Assembly (NCBI GenBank): GCA_963965975.1
Contig: OZ014419.1
Location: forward strand, 6,466,150 to 6,530,149
DNA length: 64,000 bases
From: Xestospongia bergquistia
Lineage: Eukaryota; Porifera; Demospongiae; Haplosclerida; Petrosiidae
Direction: 5' to 3'
Shown: one piece after another, positions 47,814 through 59,181 of the stretch
How positions within the stretch are numbered: the stretch's first letter is position 1
How the letters are laid out: the number at the start of each line of letters is the position of its first letter
Position numbers and translations under genes: made by a program
Notes under the pieces: generated by a model
Told to the model about the DNA's origin: nothing
Seen by the model: the letters and a program-made list of their open reading frames with translations, nothing else
Database searches by the model: none

Positions 47814-48780
47814 ATCTTCTTGGGTGCGTGTGTGTGTGTGTATAGGTTGGTAGTCCCTTTTCGCTTCCTCTTTCTCTCTTCACTCTCTATCCACTCATTG
47901 TCACTATCAGTTCATAACTACTCTCTTTTTCTATCCCTGCAGGAGCAGCACTGGTGAAAAAGGTGAGCTGTCTTTCCATCCATCCATCCACTTTTCATCC
48001 ATTCTTTAGTAATCCAGTTGTTATTCTTCTCTTTCTCCCTCTATGTTCTCAACTTGTGGACTGACTGGACTCTTGGGAACTCTCCATCTTCTCTTTTCTA
48101 CTATTGTTGAATTGGATACCTTCACTGGATCTTCTTGGTGGATTGGAGACCTTCAAGGACTTCTTGGTGGATTGGAGACCTTCACTGGACTTCTTAGGGA
48201 CTCTTCAACTGCAAAGACAGTTTTATCTTATATTGTTTAATTTTTTTTCATTTGTATTTTTTCTGTAAAGTTTTTATAGTTTTATTTAGTTTAATTCTTT
48301 TAAATAGTTTTGTCTTTAATCTTTTATAATTTGTTCTAAAAAAACAGATTTCACTAAAATAAGTCAATCTTAACTTTAGTTTTCAAAGGTTATTTTAAAA
48401 ATATATATTTTTGTTGTTCTCTTTATAGTTTTTTTCTCAATTTTCACTTTTATGGTTTTTTTCTCATTTATAGCTTGTTATTTATTTCTTTTCTAGCTCG
48501 TTTTTTTAGTTTGTCATTTTTCTTTTATCTTTGTACATTTTAATTGTTTTTAAAAAATTTTATAGTCAATCTTAACTTTAGTTTCAAAGATATTAAAGTT
48601 ACACAATTCAATTAGAATTCAATTTCTTGAATAAGTTTAGAATTCAATTTCTTTTGAAACTGTAATACATGTTTAATTGAAACTATAATACTTTTTGTCT
48701 TTAATAATACCTTATCTTTAATATAACTTCTTCAATAAGCAACTACAATCACTTTACTTACCAAGCTAGAGCCAACCAGG
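47814..48780. other. low-complexity insertion between duplicate blocks
   Basis: T-rich and CT-rich DNA with no homologue in the other copy of the block. A 33-base unit around TTCTTGGTGGATTGGAGACC is repeated at about 48130-48195. It may be internal sequence of the retrotransposon whose 3' end follows, or unrelated filler. Confidence 0.4.
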
Positions 48781-48784
48781 GTGG

Positions 48785-48953
48785 GTGACAACTGGGGGGA
48801 GGGGGGGGGGGTTGTTGAAGGCAGAGTTGACTGAGGAGGGGGGGGTTTGAAGGTAGAACCAACTGACCAGGGGGGGCTGCTGGGGGGGTTGAAGAGTGGA
48901 GCCGACTGGGGTGGTGCAGCTAGTGGACTCGGGGGGGGGGGGTAAAGGTGAGA
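48785..48953 (+). repeat. G-rich repeat tract, G-quadruplex candidate
   Basis: At least six runs of 6 to 13 consecutive G on the plus strand, spaced 20-40 bases apart within degenerate copies of a unit resembling GTTGAAGGCAGAGTTGACTG followed by the G run. This is exceptional in a genome this AT-rich. Confidence 0.7.
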
Positions 48954-48978
48954 ATCAATGGGTCCCTGGTTTTATTGT

Positions 48979-49427
48979 AGCATATGCAGGTCCAGAATTA
49001 TACATTATTCAATTTAACAATGGGGATAACTGAAAAAGACATGTCAATCTTATACGAAAAAGATACACTCTAAATGAAGACACAGTGGACTCATGTATTA
49101 ACCCAGAGTCCACTTCAGAACTGCATACCCAAACTGAAAGGAGTCGTGAAGACACATCACCAGTCACCATTGCAATCACTCCTACACCCACATCACCCAC
49201 CACTCATGAAGACACATCACCAGTCACCATTGCAATCACTCCTATACCCACATCACCCACCACTCATGAAGACACACCACCATGCAGTCACTATTGCTAC
49301 ACCCACATCACCCACCACTCACCATGCCAAATGATACAAACCCACCTCCCACTTGAAGATATCCAATGTGTAACCACAAGCTACCAAACCATCTAACATA
49401 TACTAATTTTAAATAAAGAGGGGGAAA
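48979..49427 (+). mobile_element. Ty3/gypsy-like retrotransposon remnant: integrase C-terminus and polypurine tract
   Basis: About 48990-49075 reads GPELYIIQFNNGDN, an in-frame TGA where a Trp is usual, then KRHVNLIRKRYTLN. That arrangement (GP-x-Y followed by W-[KR]-RHV-x-x-[IL]-R) is the GPY/F module at the end of gypsy-type integrases. A Pro/Thr/Ser tail follows, carrying a 60-base repeat (CACCAGTCACCATTGCAATC, two full copies and a partial). It ends in the polypurine tract AAATAAAGAGGGGGAAA just before an LTR-like TG. The element is clearly broken and lacks its upstream genes. Confidence 0.6.
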
Positions 49428-49640
49428 TGTACTGTTTGTAAAGACAGTATGCTGAGTTATGTAAAGACAGTGTGCTGAGTTATTATTATATAGAGACAAT
49501 TGAACATTGTAGTCCGATGTAGTCAGGTTTATATGTATGTATCTGTTGTTGTTAACATGTCCTGTAATCATTGTCTTTGTTATGTGCTATATTTTGGGAA
49601 AAAAGAAGGCTCTTTATAGTCTGAGAATATTACACCTACA
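49428..49640 (+). mobile_element. putative 3' LTR
   Basis: 213 bases beginning TGTACTG immediately after a polypurine tract and ending CCTACA, so the ends form TGTA...TACA. A 17-base motif (GTAAAGACAGTGTGCTGAGT-like) is repeated near the start. Homology to the DHRS12 intron starts at the very next base (GTACCAGC), which is what an insertion junction should look like. Confidence 0.55.
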
Positions 49641-50330
49641 GTACCAGCTGTATTATATAACAGTATCTTACCAGTACATCTAATGGCTGCTGTGACTGGA
49701 CAAAGTCACAAGGAAATTGAACTACATCACGTGACTTAGATATATCCAGTACATGAAGGTGGACTTTCTAATGAGTAAGAAAGGAACAAAAATGGAGGGA
49801 AAAGAGAGAGGGAGGTAGTGTGATATTATAAAATTGAAAGTGAATTTGAAACAGATGATTTATTTGTAATTACAAAAGCATATCAACAACTAACAGGTAA
49901 AATGGATGGCTTCAAGTTACAACTGTGCCAGAAATGATTTTATGAGTAAATATACATAGCACAGTAGGTGTAAAAATAGACTTTCTCTAAGCTTATATAT
50001 ATATATATATATATAATTAATTAATTATTATAAATATATATTATACTTACATCATTGCCTGATTGTTGTATAATATCTTGTTTGGCTTCTTCTCCTCTTG
50101 TTTGATTACGACATACCATATGAACTGTGGCACCTAAAGTAAGCAGTTAGTGTTGTAATATATTTGGTGATAAAAATCAATTATAAAATCAATGATTACA
50201 TTTCCTTGATTTACCAGTGATTATGCTATGATAAACAATACCTTTCTTAGCTAGTGTTAAAGCAGTACATTTACCCAGTCCACTGTTAGATCCAGTAATC
50301 ATATACATTCGACTGAAGAGAAGAGATAGT
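49641..50330 (-). pseudogene. DHRS12 copy 3, internal fragment
   Basis: Near-identical to 45164-45930 of DHRS12 copy 2 (introns included): only the exons encoding the region up to VLDISKSRDVVQF, the GATVHMVCRNQTRGEEA exon and the TGSNSGLGK exon remain. The 5' exon has been deleted (copy 2 sequence from about 45937 to 46190 is missing) and the 3' exons are cut off at the LTR junction. It cannot make an SDR. Confidence 0.85.
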
Positions 50331-50411
50331 TAACAAACATGTAGAAATGATCACATTTTACTCATTTAATAACAAAACCATGGTGACTACATCCAGCTGT
50401 GTAACAGTAAG

Positions 50412-50561
50412 GGTCAACCTCACTCTCTTACAAATTTGGTTATATAACTTGACACAACTACAGTACTTAAGAGAGTATTAAAAAAGGTCAACCTCACTCT
50501 CTTACAAATTTGGTTATATAACTTGACACAACTACAGTACTTAAGAGAGTATTAAATTTTT
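50412..50561. repeat. about 75-base tandem duplication
   Basis: AAGGTCAACCTCACTCTCTTACAAATTTGG and following bases up to AGAGAGTATTAAA occur twice in direct succession. Copy 2 of the block has a single diverged version near 46200-46260, so this duplication happened after the block duplication. Confidence 0.85.
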
Positions 50562-50643
50562 TAGATCAGGGGACAGTTTAATAACAATAATTATTATTGA
50601 TAATAAAGTCTCAATATTTTAGTAATATATTGTATTTATCTGT

Positions 50644-50968
50644 TCATGGATCCGGAGAGCTTGGTTTGTTGCCAAATTCTCCAAAATGAATGGTTCGGCC
50701 CAACAGTCGAATAAGTGCTACATCAGTATTACCATCACATTTTTCTAATTCTTTAATTGCTCTATTTCTTGTAAATCCACTAGAAACAATTCTCATTATA
50801 TCAGACTCTGGAAAAATTCTTCTGGTAGATGTAGTACTACCAGAATGAGAAGGAGAAGGAGGTTGTCGTCGAATTGCTGCAAGTGGAATTATATGAGATC
50901 CATTTCTATTAGCCACATCCATCTCTTCTATTTTATTTATATAAGGTTTCATTTCAACTCCAAAGTAT

Positions 50969-51004
<36 letters not shown>

Positions 51005-51690
51005 AAGTTTTAATATCATATTAATGTTCAATTTACGTTTCAAACAGCTCATCTGGAAAATTTGTAATATATTTAGGAATAGATTTGCTAGTAAGATATT
51101 GAGCCAACTCATTACAAAAGGTATTAGAGTTATGAAAATATGGATCATGCTCTTCAGGTCTAAAAAAAAGAGAAAAGAATTACTAACAATTGTACATAAA
51201 ATGTTACTTGTTTACTTGAAGGTATCAAAAGTCAGTTCAGTCAAATATCTTTGGAACACCTCTTCAGGAATCTGAGTTTCTCCATAATCTTCTATTTTAT
51301 GAGGTGGACCCATAATAGTACCACCCTAGCAAATAACATAACCCCAATAACAGGAGTATGAGTTATCCATGTACACTTACAGGAGGACAAGACAGGATTC
51401 CTTCAGCACTGTAAAAATATTCAATACCATAAACAACAATTCCAGTATGCCTAAGTAGTGATCATAAAAATAATATTTAGTATGTTAATACAACTAAAAA
51501 TATTATTTTATATTTGAAGCTTACCATATCCCATTAATATATTCTCCTGTATGGAAAAAAAATTAAAACTTTATAAATCAATTTAAAGATTACTTTTCTT
51601 ACCCAACAACAATGGAGAAAGCTGGGCTGCTCGTCCCATAGAGAGATCATAAACATATAATTGTACTTTGCTACTTGGAACACCAGCCAT
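50644..51690 (-). CDS. DESI1-UBA paralogue lacking the catalytic cysteine
   Basis: Same exon structure as the gene at 46404-47498. ATG at 51690 (MAGVPSSKVQLYVYDLSMG). The catalytic His region [17 protein letters not shown] is kept, but the Cys motif reads YFHNSNTFCNELAQYLTSKS: HNCN has become HNSN. A Cys three residues after the Thr (TFCNE) replaces the usual Ser and is not in the catalytic position. [15 protein letters not shown] and the UBA domain ([20 protein letters not shown], then [19 protein letters not shown]) remain, with a 13-residue C-terminal extension ending SSPDP. The open frame and splice sites are intact, so it may be an expressed pseudoenzyme rather than a dead gene. It faces the RNA-repair gene, with about 330 bases between starts. 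Confidence 0.85.
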
Positions 51691-52021
51691 ATCGCCTTGT
51701 CTGAACGACTTTGATTATTAACTTGCAACATTGATGCATCATGCAATATATATTCAACCTTTACATCTGCCACACCCCCAAGGCTTAAATTAGCCGCACC
51801 CACTAAGAAGAAGACACACACCTCTTTACTTCTTGCACCATCCTCAAGTAATTGAGTCGAGTTACTTTGAGATTGTGCAATTGTCAGATTGTGCAGTGGG
51901 ATTGGACTACTGACAGTAGTTATAAGAGGTAGTACTGACTGCAGAATTCTGTGAAGAAGTTCTGTTACTGAGCTACAACAGATTTGTGTAGTGGAATATT
52001 CGTTCATACGTGTATATGATC

Positions 52022-55000
52022 ATGGAAGGTATTACTGAAGAACTTGGAGTTTTGCAGTCTATTTTTTCAGATCAAGTCACAATCCATAAAGAAGAAGGCA
52101 AAACAGTCATTGTATATGTTCTTAATGGAACGACAACCATGACTTTGAAATTGTCAGGTAAGAGATATGTCAGTATTCAATCACTGTACTATTTCATCTG
52201 GTATATATAATGATGCAATCTAGTTTGTGTGAAAAGTAATGTTTGTTTTTACTGACATGACTTACTAGAAGCTTGACATTCGAATGAGCTACATAAATAC
52301 ATATAAAAGTAGAGGGTTATTCCTTAGGGACAACTTGCATGTTGGTAACCTAAACATGCTATATGTAGTAACATCTATAATTCTGTTGCTTCAAGCAATG
52401 ATAGCATTTTTTCTTTTTAATGACCTTGTTCTTTACTTTTCCTCTCTTCAGATTCTTATCCTTCTTCTATACCAACTATCATCTTACCAGCACACTTAGA
52501 CAACCTTGGTTTACATAGTCACTTGGTTTCTATAGCAACACCTCTTATAGGCACTTCTATGCTTTATGCCATCATTGAGGCAGCTAAGGACTGGATTGAA
52601 GGTCACCCATTGTGTTTACCTGAGACATCTCCACCAGTAAATGTGGGTACATCCTCTACTAAGGGAGGATCAGCTGCAGGTAGAATCTCTGAAGGTCAAA
52701 AAGTTTGTAAATTCTTTTTGCAAGGCAAATGTAAATTTGGCAGTCAATGCAGAAATCTACATCCAGGAGTACCAACACAGACTGATACTCAGACTAAGAA
52801 TGAGACCCAAGCTACCACTGAGATTCAGAGCAGTGCTAAGAGTAAACAATCTAATGACTCTCCAAAAAAATCTAGCCAGGGAGACAAAGAAGATGACGAA
52901 GACGAGAAAAAACAGAGGATGCGACCAGCTACTGAAGTCATCTCTCGCATTCTCTGGGATCCAGACCTACCCTCAGAAGATTTCATAGTGGGGTACCTTG
53001 ATCGCTTTATTGGTATCCAAGAAAAACCCTTTAAAGAGTTCAGCTGGGAAGATATTTCTACTGTTGGTGCAAATGTCCTAGCTGTACCCAAACATCGAAT
53101 CCAATACTTCAAATATAAAGATCTAGTTGTTTGGGACAAACGCAGTCAAATTGATAATTTCTTTGGATCACGTGGAGGCTCAACGATACAAGATATTTTA
53201 ACAAAAGATCAAAGAGATGGCTCTGAGGAAACAGATACAATGAAGGACATTAGCCTAATGGAAGCTGAAGCTGAGAGTGAAGATCAACATTCTACTCATC
53301 ACTATAGCAACATTAATCGTCCCACCCATTTTGTCTGTATTCATGTTGAAAATGAAGAGGTCAAAGCAAACATTCAAAATATAATTTCTCACATCACTCG
53401 ACTCAATCCTCAACTAGCTGATTGTTTAATTAATATTACATCACTTCATGTCACACTTTGCATGGCACGACTTATCAATGATGAACAAATTGAGACAGCA
53501 AAGCGAGTTTTACAAGCAGCTAGGTTACAATTTATCTCATTGTTACCTAACTGTATGGAGTTGAGTTTCAATGGGGTCAGTAACTTTAGAGAGAGGCTGA
53601 TATTCATCAAAATGAAACCAGAGCCTGCACTTTCTAAGTTTGTTTCTCATTTGATTGAACAGTTTCAAGTGGCAGGCCTCCGAACACCCGGAAACCACGA
53701 GGAGTACACCCCTCACATTACCATTGTTAAATTATCACGTCCCATGCAGAGAGAGTTGAATACATTCATCATCAATCCAGCTTGCTATCAACCTTTCTTG
53801 GAGACACATTTGGGACACCAACCTATCTCTAGTGTTCATTTGTGTTCAATGCATGCTCCAGCTCAACCAGATGGGTTCTACCTTCGTTTTGGAACCATTT
53901 CCAACTCGCTCCTTGGATTACCAGACTCATTTGCACTGTTAGTTGAAAACCAACTTGGTATTTTAGGCGATATAGGATACTTCAATGAATATGAAAAGGA
54001 TATGCTCATTAAAGAACTTCACTCGTCCATACAACTGCAAGATGAAATCAAATTCGAGTCTGTTATTCAAGAATTAATTCGAGTGAACAAAGAAGCTGCC
54101 ACATTCGAGTCCCTTACAGCTGTCCTACCCTCCATCATTATCATGAGGGGTCTTCCTGGTAGCGGCAAGTCCTACCTAGCCCAACATTGTCAAGAAATGC
54201 TTTGTAATCGAGCTCAAACAGAAGTCATATCTGCTGATGATTATTTCATAGAAGGAGCTCAATATCGTTTCAATCCAGCCACAGCTTTCAAAGCACATCA
54301 ATATTGTCTTACGCGTTTTCTTGATTCCCTAGCTAATGGTAAGAAGTTAGTTGTCATTGACAACACTAATACACAACATTGGGAGTACAGAATATATACA
54401 TACATATGTGATATACTTGGATACCAATGTCACATCTTGGAGATTCCTTGCTTCAATCCCAGCATAGCTGAAATGTTTCGATCTCGAAATATTCATAGCA
54501 TCCAACCAGCTGCAATCAATAAGATGTACCAACGTTGGGAGGAAAATGAAATGAGAGTCCTTGTCCCTCCTCAACTAGTTTACCCAAGAGACTGGGATCC
54601 AAGACAACCTCCTGTATTTTCTCTCCTCTCTCTCTGTCAGGCTCCTCCCATTGCTCTTCCTGTGGAGCTAAAGTCGAGCAACTCCTTGGTAGCAGTATAT
54701 ATAGGAATATTTCTGAGTCTAGAATCACAGTGGCAACTTATGAGTGCTTATCGACCAATCCACAGTCAATTATATGGTTCTCATGTTACACTTGTCTTTG
54801 AACCAAACATGAAACAACTCAGTAAGATCATTGTTGGTAAGAAAGTAAAATTTCATGTCATTGGTCAAGCTGATAACGGTAAGATACAGGCAGCTTTTGT
54901 GGAGTTACCACAACGACTTGTCAGTCTGAACCAGACTGCTCACATTACTATCTCAGCTGCTGAGGGTGTTCCTCCAAAAGCCGCAAATGCAATGCTTCAG

Positions 55001-57238
55001 TCTCACATGATACGTCAAAACCATACAGTGGTTTTAGAAGGAACAGTTGGAGTTGTTGTCAGACAAGCAACACAAGATGAGAAAGAACAAAAAGTAGTAG
55101 TTAGCGAGAAGTTGGCAGATATGACTTTTTATACTGTCACATCATCTACAGAATTGAAGTCAATTCTACCAAATGTATTGTCGCTGACTAATGACAGCCT
55201 TGAAGAACCAACTGCACCCCAAGACAAGTCTGGCATTATAACTGGAGACCAGAAAGTAACACAACTCTTTGTTTTTGACTTCGATGGAACTCTGTTCATT
55301 CCCCCGGGGAATATGACAGGAAGAAGAGAATATGAAAGACTTACTGGTAAAAAATGGCCTCACAGAAGAGGATGGTTGAACTGGCCTGAATCGTTGTTGC
55401 CACCACTCAAAATATTACCTGGTCCTGCTCTCCCTGAAATTCGTTGCCATGCCAATCGAGCAGGAAGCTACACTGTCGTATTAACTGGGCGAGCAGAATC
55501 CACACGTCCTGGTTTATTACATGTATTAGAATCAGCACAAGTATTTCCTCAGAAAATTATATGCAAACCTGATGTTACAGACGAATCTACGTCTCAATTC
55601 AAACTTAGAATAATGAAGAAACTTTTAGTTGATTTTCCTGATGTGACCCTTGTCAAATTCTGGGATGATATTCCTGAGAATCTTGCTGCCATTCAGTGGC
55701 TTTCACAAGGCAAAGGAAGTCACATCCAGTTTGATATCATTGATGCCACTAAATTGAGTGATATTCATGCTTCCATAAAAAGCAGTAAAAAGATAGCTGC
55801 TCCAATGCACTCCCACTTCAATTCCACCTTACAAGCTCATTTATTCAAATATGGTCTCCTATCAACACTGGAATATCAAGCAGCTGTCCAAGAAGGGTTG
55901 GAATTCATCGCTGTCCAATTTGCCAAGATTCTTGATTATCAAGGAAATCCATCAAACCTGCTATATGTGTTTGGCTCCAGCCCTCTCCACCGAGTGAGTG
56001 ATGTTGATGTTTGCTTTGTAGCTCCACCCACTCACACACACATTGAGTGGATCACTCTACTGGCTACATACCTACAATCTTGTGGTATTAACTATGCTCA
56101 CATAGGACATAGTTCTCGTTGCCCTCGACTGAAAGTTTTAATCCAATTCTCTCAAACTCCGTCAATTGAATTTGATATTGTTGTTGCATTGGTACCTAAT
56201 GAAGACCTTTTTAAGAACCCTACTGATAAGAAGCTCCCAGCATCAAAAATAGCAGAGTTGAGGCAGGCTGGTGATACTGTAAGTAAAGTTGCTATCAGTG
56301 GTGCTGTCTTTATGGAACAGGTAGACACTCAATTTGTGAAATGTTCTTTTGGTTTAGAGGAGATTGGTGCTGTAACAGAAATGGTCGTGCAATTACTGGT
56401 GGCAAAAAGAGAAAAAGGCAATGCCTACCATTTTATACGAACATTCCATGTAGTTAAGTTATTAGTCAACTGTTTACTCTCAAACCCACAAGAATTGAAT
56501 GACAAACCCACATGTGACAGAATCTTTCAAGTAGCTGTCAATCATGCTGCTGAGATGACATTTGAAAACTGGTCAGACCTGTGTAGCGATTTCATTCCTG
56601 AAGAGTACATACCTCGTCTTAGTACAATATTCCAAGATGCCAGAACCATACTTAAAGATGGTGATCATCCTTCTGATCAATGTTATGAAGACTTGTTAAT
56701 GAGGAGAGACTTCCCTCCAGACTCGTATACTCCTGTAGAGATTCGTTTGTCTGGAAACAATGAGCTGATGAAATGGAAAGGCAAAATGATTGTTGAAGCC
56801 AGATTACCAACGTATATTCGTCAACTCTTAGCACAAGGATTAAATGTTGTTACCGATGGCAACGTTAAGAATACTACCTGTTTCCGTTTTGCTGTGCCCT
56901 CAGTGAAGTCAGCGAAGGAGACTTTACAGAGTGTCCTACGACCATTTTGGAATGAATTGGCTGACTTAAGAAAAGAGAATGGTTTAACTATAAACCTTAC
57001 ATTTGGACAACCTATTGGACCAACTGCTACTGGTTCTGTTGTACCTACAGATGCCAAAACTGCAGCAATAGTTGAACAAATCACATCTTTTGCTTCGTCT
57101 ACTGAGAAAGAACTCCGTCTTCCCTCTACATTAAGTGCTCACACTCGCTTGTTAATTCACGAGTCTGCCGAAAGACTAGGTCTGCATCATGTTTCTGTTG
57201 GGACTGGTAGAAACAGATATATTGTTTTGAAAAAATAA
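52022..57238 (+). CDS. giant multidomain RNA end-processing/repair protein
   Basis: Two exons: 52022-52157 and 52452-57238 (4.8 kb, intronless), about 1640 residues. Domains by residue: RWD 1-115 (MEGITEELGVLQSIF); CCCH finger 131-149 (C-x7-C-x5-C-x3-H); MJ1316-type RNA cyclic-end recognition domain about 203-281; 2H phosphoesterase about 335-525 (HVT at 378, HIT at 467); P-loop polynucleotide-kinase-like domain about 606-745 (GLPGSGKS at 612-619, then SADDYF); a second 2H-like domain about 791-917 (HVT 823, HIT 876); HAD phosphatase about 983-1140 (DFDGT at 988-992, LTGR, FWDD); poly(A)-polymerase-like nucleotidyltransferase from about 1200 (GSS-x7-DVD, third acid in EFD near 1287) with a helical domain; R3H near 1605-1635 (R-x3-H). 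CCCH, MJ1316 and 2H in that order recall vertebrate LENG9. The rest supplies kinase, 3'-phosphatase/phosphoesterase and NTase activities expected for healing broken RNA ends. Function is inference from domains. Confidence 0.88.
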
Positions 57239-57880
57239 TACTTGAGCTGTGCTTATTTTAATTTCCTCTATTATTATTTACTGTGTTTGTATGTAGTAGT
57301 ATTTATTAGTCTTCACTCCACCTCTAATATTTGTTATTAGTTTGCTATTGAAATATGTCTTACCCCTGCCATATAAGTTTGAGAAATGACAAGGGCTCTT
57401 GCACAAGACTTCACCTCTGGTAAGTGTAATGAGTAAACACTAAAGATAATGGAGTATAAATGACACACTTAAAATGACTTGATTTTTCTAAACACAGCAA
57501 TCTATGATTTTTCTAAACACAGCAATCTAGGGCTACTAGAACAGTAATTGTTTGTTTTTTGTGTTTTATTAGTTGAGCCCTATATAAGTAGCCCTATACA
57601 TAGCTCTATTACATGCAGTAAGTATAAACTTCATCTTTGAGAGCTCTTGATAGAATGTTTCCTACATTGACTTGTGTGTGTGTGTGTGTGTGCGTGTGTG
57701 TGTCTGTGTGTGTGTGTGTGTCTGTGTGTGTGTGTCTGTGTGTGTTTGTGTGTGTCTGTGTGTCTGTGGTGTGTCTGTGTGTGTTTGTGTCTGTGTGTCT
57801 GTGTGTGTGTTATAAAGTGAAGTAGACCTTAGGAAATATATTTGTGGAGTATTAAATACAACTATTGTATCTCTAATTCA
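57239..57880. other. intergenic / possible 5' exons of the next gene, with long (GT)n
   Basis: A short ATG exon (MTRALAQDFTS, 57388-57421, donor GTAAGTG) and a second small exon (about 57574-57618, VEPYISSPIHSSITC) have good splice sites, but I cannot join them in frame to the next gene. From 57672 to about 57811 lies a TG-rich microsatellite with TCTG variants. Confidence 0.4.
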
Positions 57881-59036
57881 GGCTATTTTAACTATTTGTG
57901 ATGAAATACTTTACAGGAATCATGAGAAGATACCTAGCAGTGTCTTAAGCTCTTTACAAATGAATTGGCCTCTTCATCCTTTTTTATATATGTGTAATGA
58001 TGGTACAACATTATGTACTGCTATAAATGATGAACAAGGTGGAAAAGTCATCTCAATTGACACAAATGAATATTGTACTAAGGAAATTATTTTACTTAAA
58101 AAGGGCTCAGTAAATAAGGCTATTATGACTAAAGATGGCTCGTGTTTTGCAATAGATCTGAAGCGCAATTGTATCTCCAAATATACTAAGTCAGGAAAGT
58201 TAGTTAGAGAGGTTTATCGCAGAAACCATTGGTTTAGTGATTTGTGTATTAGTTCTACTCCTCATCAATTGATTTATGCTGGATTTGAACGAATGGCTAG
58301 ATTTAGTTTTGGTGGTATTGGTGTGTACAACATTGATGGAAAAGTTTTGACAAATCTACTAGAGGGACCAAATATTAAATGTATTTCATGTGATCATGAA
58401 CACAACATACATGTTGCCACTGGTAGAAGAGGTATTAGTGTGTTCAATAAAAGTGGAAATCATTTGTACTCGTATGGAGAGGAATATCTTTCTTCTAATA
58501 ATGTAAAGAGAATTGTCTTTCATCCAGATGGTTTTGTATTGGTCAATGATGGCAATATAAAAGTATTTAGTCCAACGAAGCAATATCTCTATTCTATCAA
58601 CACTTACTGGTGTCATGATTTTGCAGTAGATAATAAAGGTTATGTGTGGATGTTATGTGACTCTCAGCTCATCAAGTACCCACCTAGTGTCATATTTAGA
58701 CTACCACCTTCTCTCTCACTTCTCTGTGAGTCTGTCGTTATCCACAATATGGCGTCACTACCTGTGTCTTCATTACCACCTAAATATGCTAACAAATTTA
58801 AAGAATGGTCACAAATAGTGGAGGTTGAAGTTTTCCCATGGCAGATCTATCACGAACCAGTCATATTGAAACTGAAACAAGAAATGTGTTTGAGTGTACA
58901 CACTATAAGATATTATGTGAGAGAATTACATCCACTTTGCAGTCTCCTTGACTGGGAGACAACTGGACAATCTTTTTACATCAATGTTGAATGCATGGGT
59001 AATAACAGATGGAAATGTATAATGGACTATAGATGA
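57881..59036 (+). CDS. beta-propeller-like protein (NHL-type), function unknown
   Basis: The main exon opens after the acceptor CTAATTCAG and reads AILTICDEILYRNHEKIPSS before the first in-frame ATG at 57960 (MNWPLHPFLYMCNDGTTLC). Repeated blade-like segments follow: KDGSCFAIDLKRNCISKYTK, GIGVYNIDGKVL, NIHVATGRRGISVFNKSG, GNIKVFSPTKQYLYSI and GYVWMLCDSQLIKYPP, which resemble NHL or six-bladed propeller strands. The last about 95 residues are a different, non-repeat domain ending KCIMDYR. No catalytic motif or zinc-binding region is visible, although TRIM-NHL proteins have RING/B-box exons upstream that could be missing here. 5' structure uncertain. Confidence 0.5.
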
Positions 59037-59181
59037 CAGCTTTACTTCTTCCCCGTTTTAGACTACTGTAATAGTTATTTGCTAAAGGAGTCAAATGTTA
59101 ATATGTGTCAAATTTTAAATAATTATTTGTCCATTAGTTTGATTTATAACAGCAGTAATTAATAGTGGGTGGGGCTATTTC

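Noticed and set aside
48043..48240. 65-residue ORF with Gly/Leu repeats
   Set aside because: Produced by a 33-base tandem repeat; no domain or splice context.
49074..49396. Thr/Pro-rich repeat ORFs as a host gene
   Set aside because: They continue the retrotransposon integrase tail and a 60-base repeat directly before the polypurine tract, so they belong to the element.
52641..52988. Alternative-frame and antisense ORFs across the RNA-repair gene
   Set aside because: All overlap the 1571-codon frame with clear domains; chance open frames in Lys/Glu-rich coding DNA.
57637..57825. 62-residue Cys/Val-rich ORF
   Set aside because: Encoded entirely by the (GT)n microsatellite.
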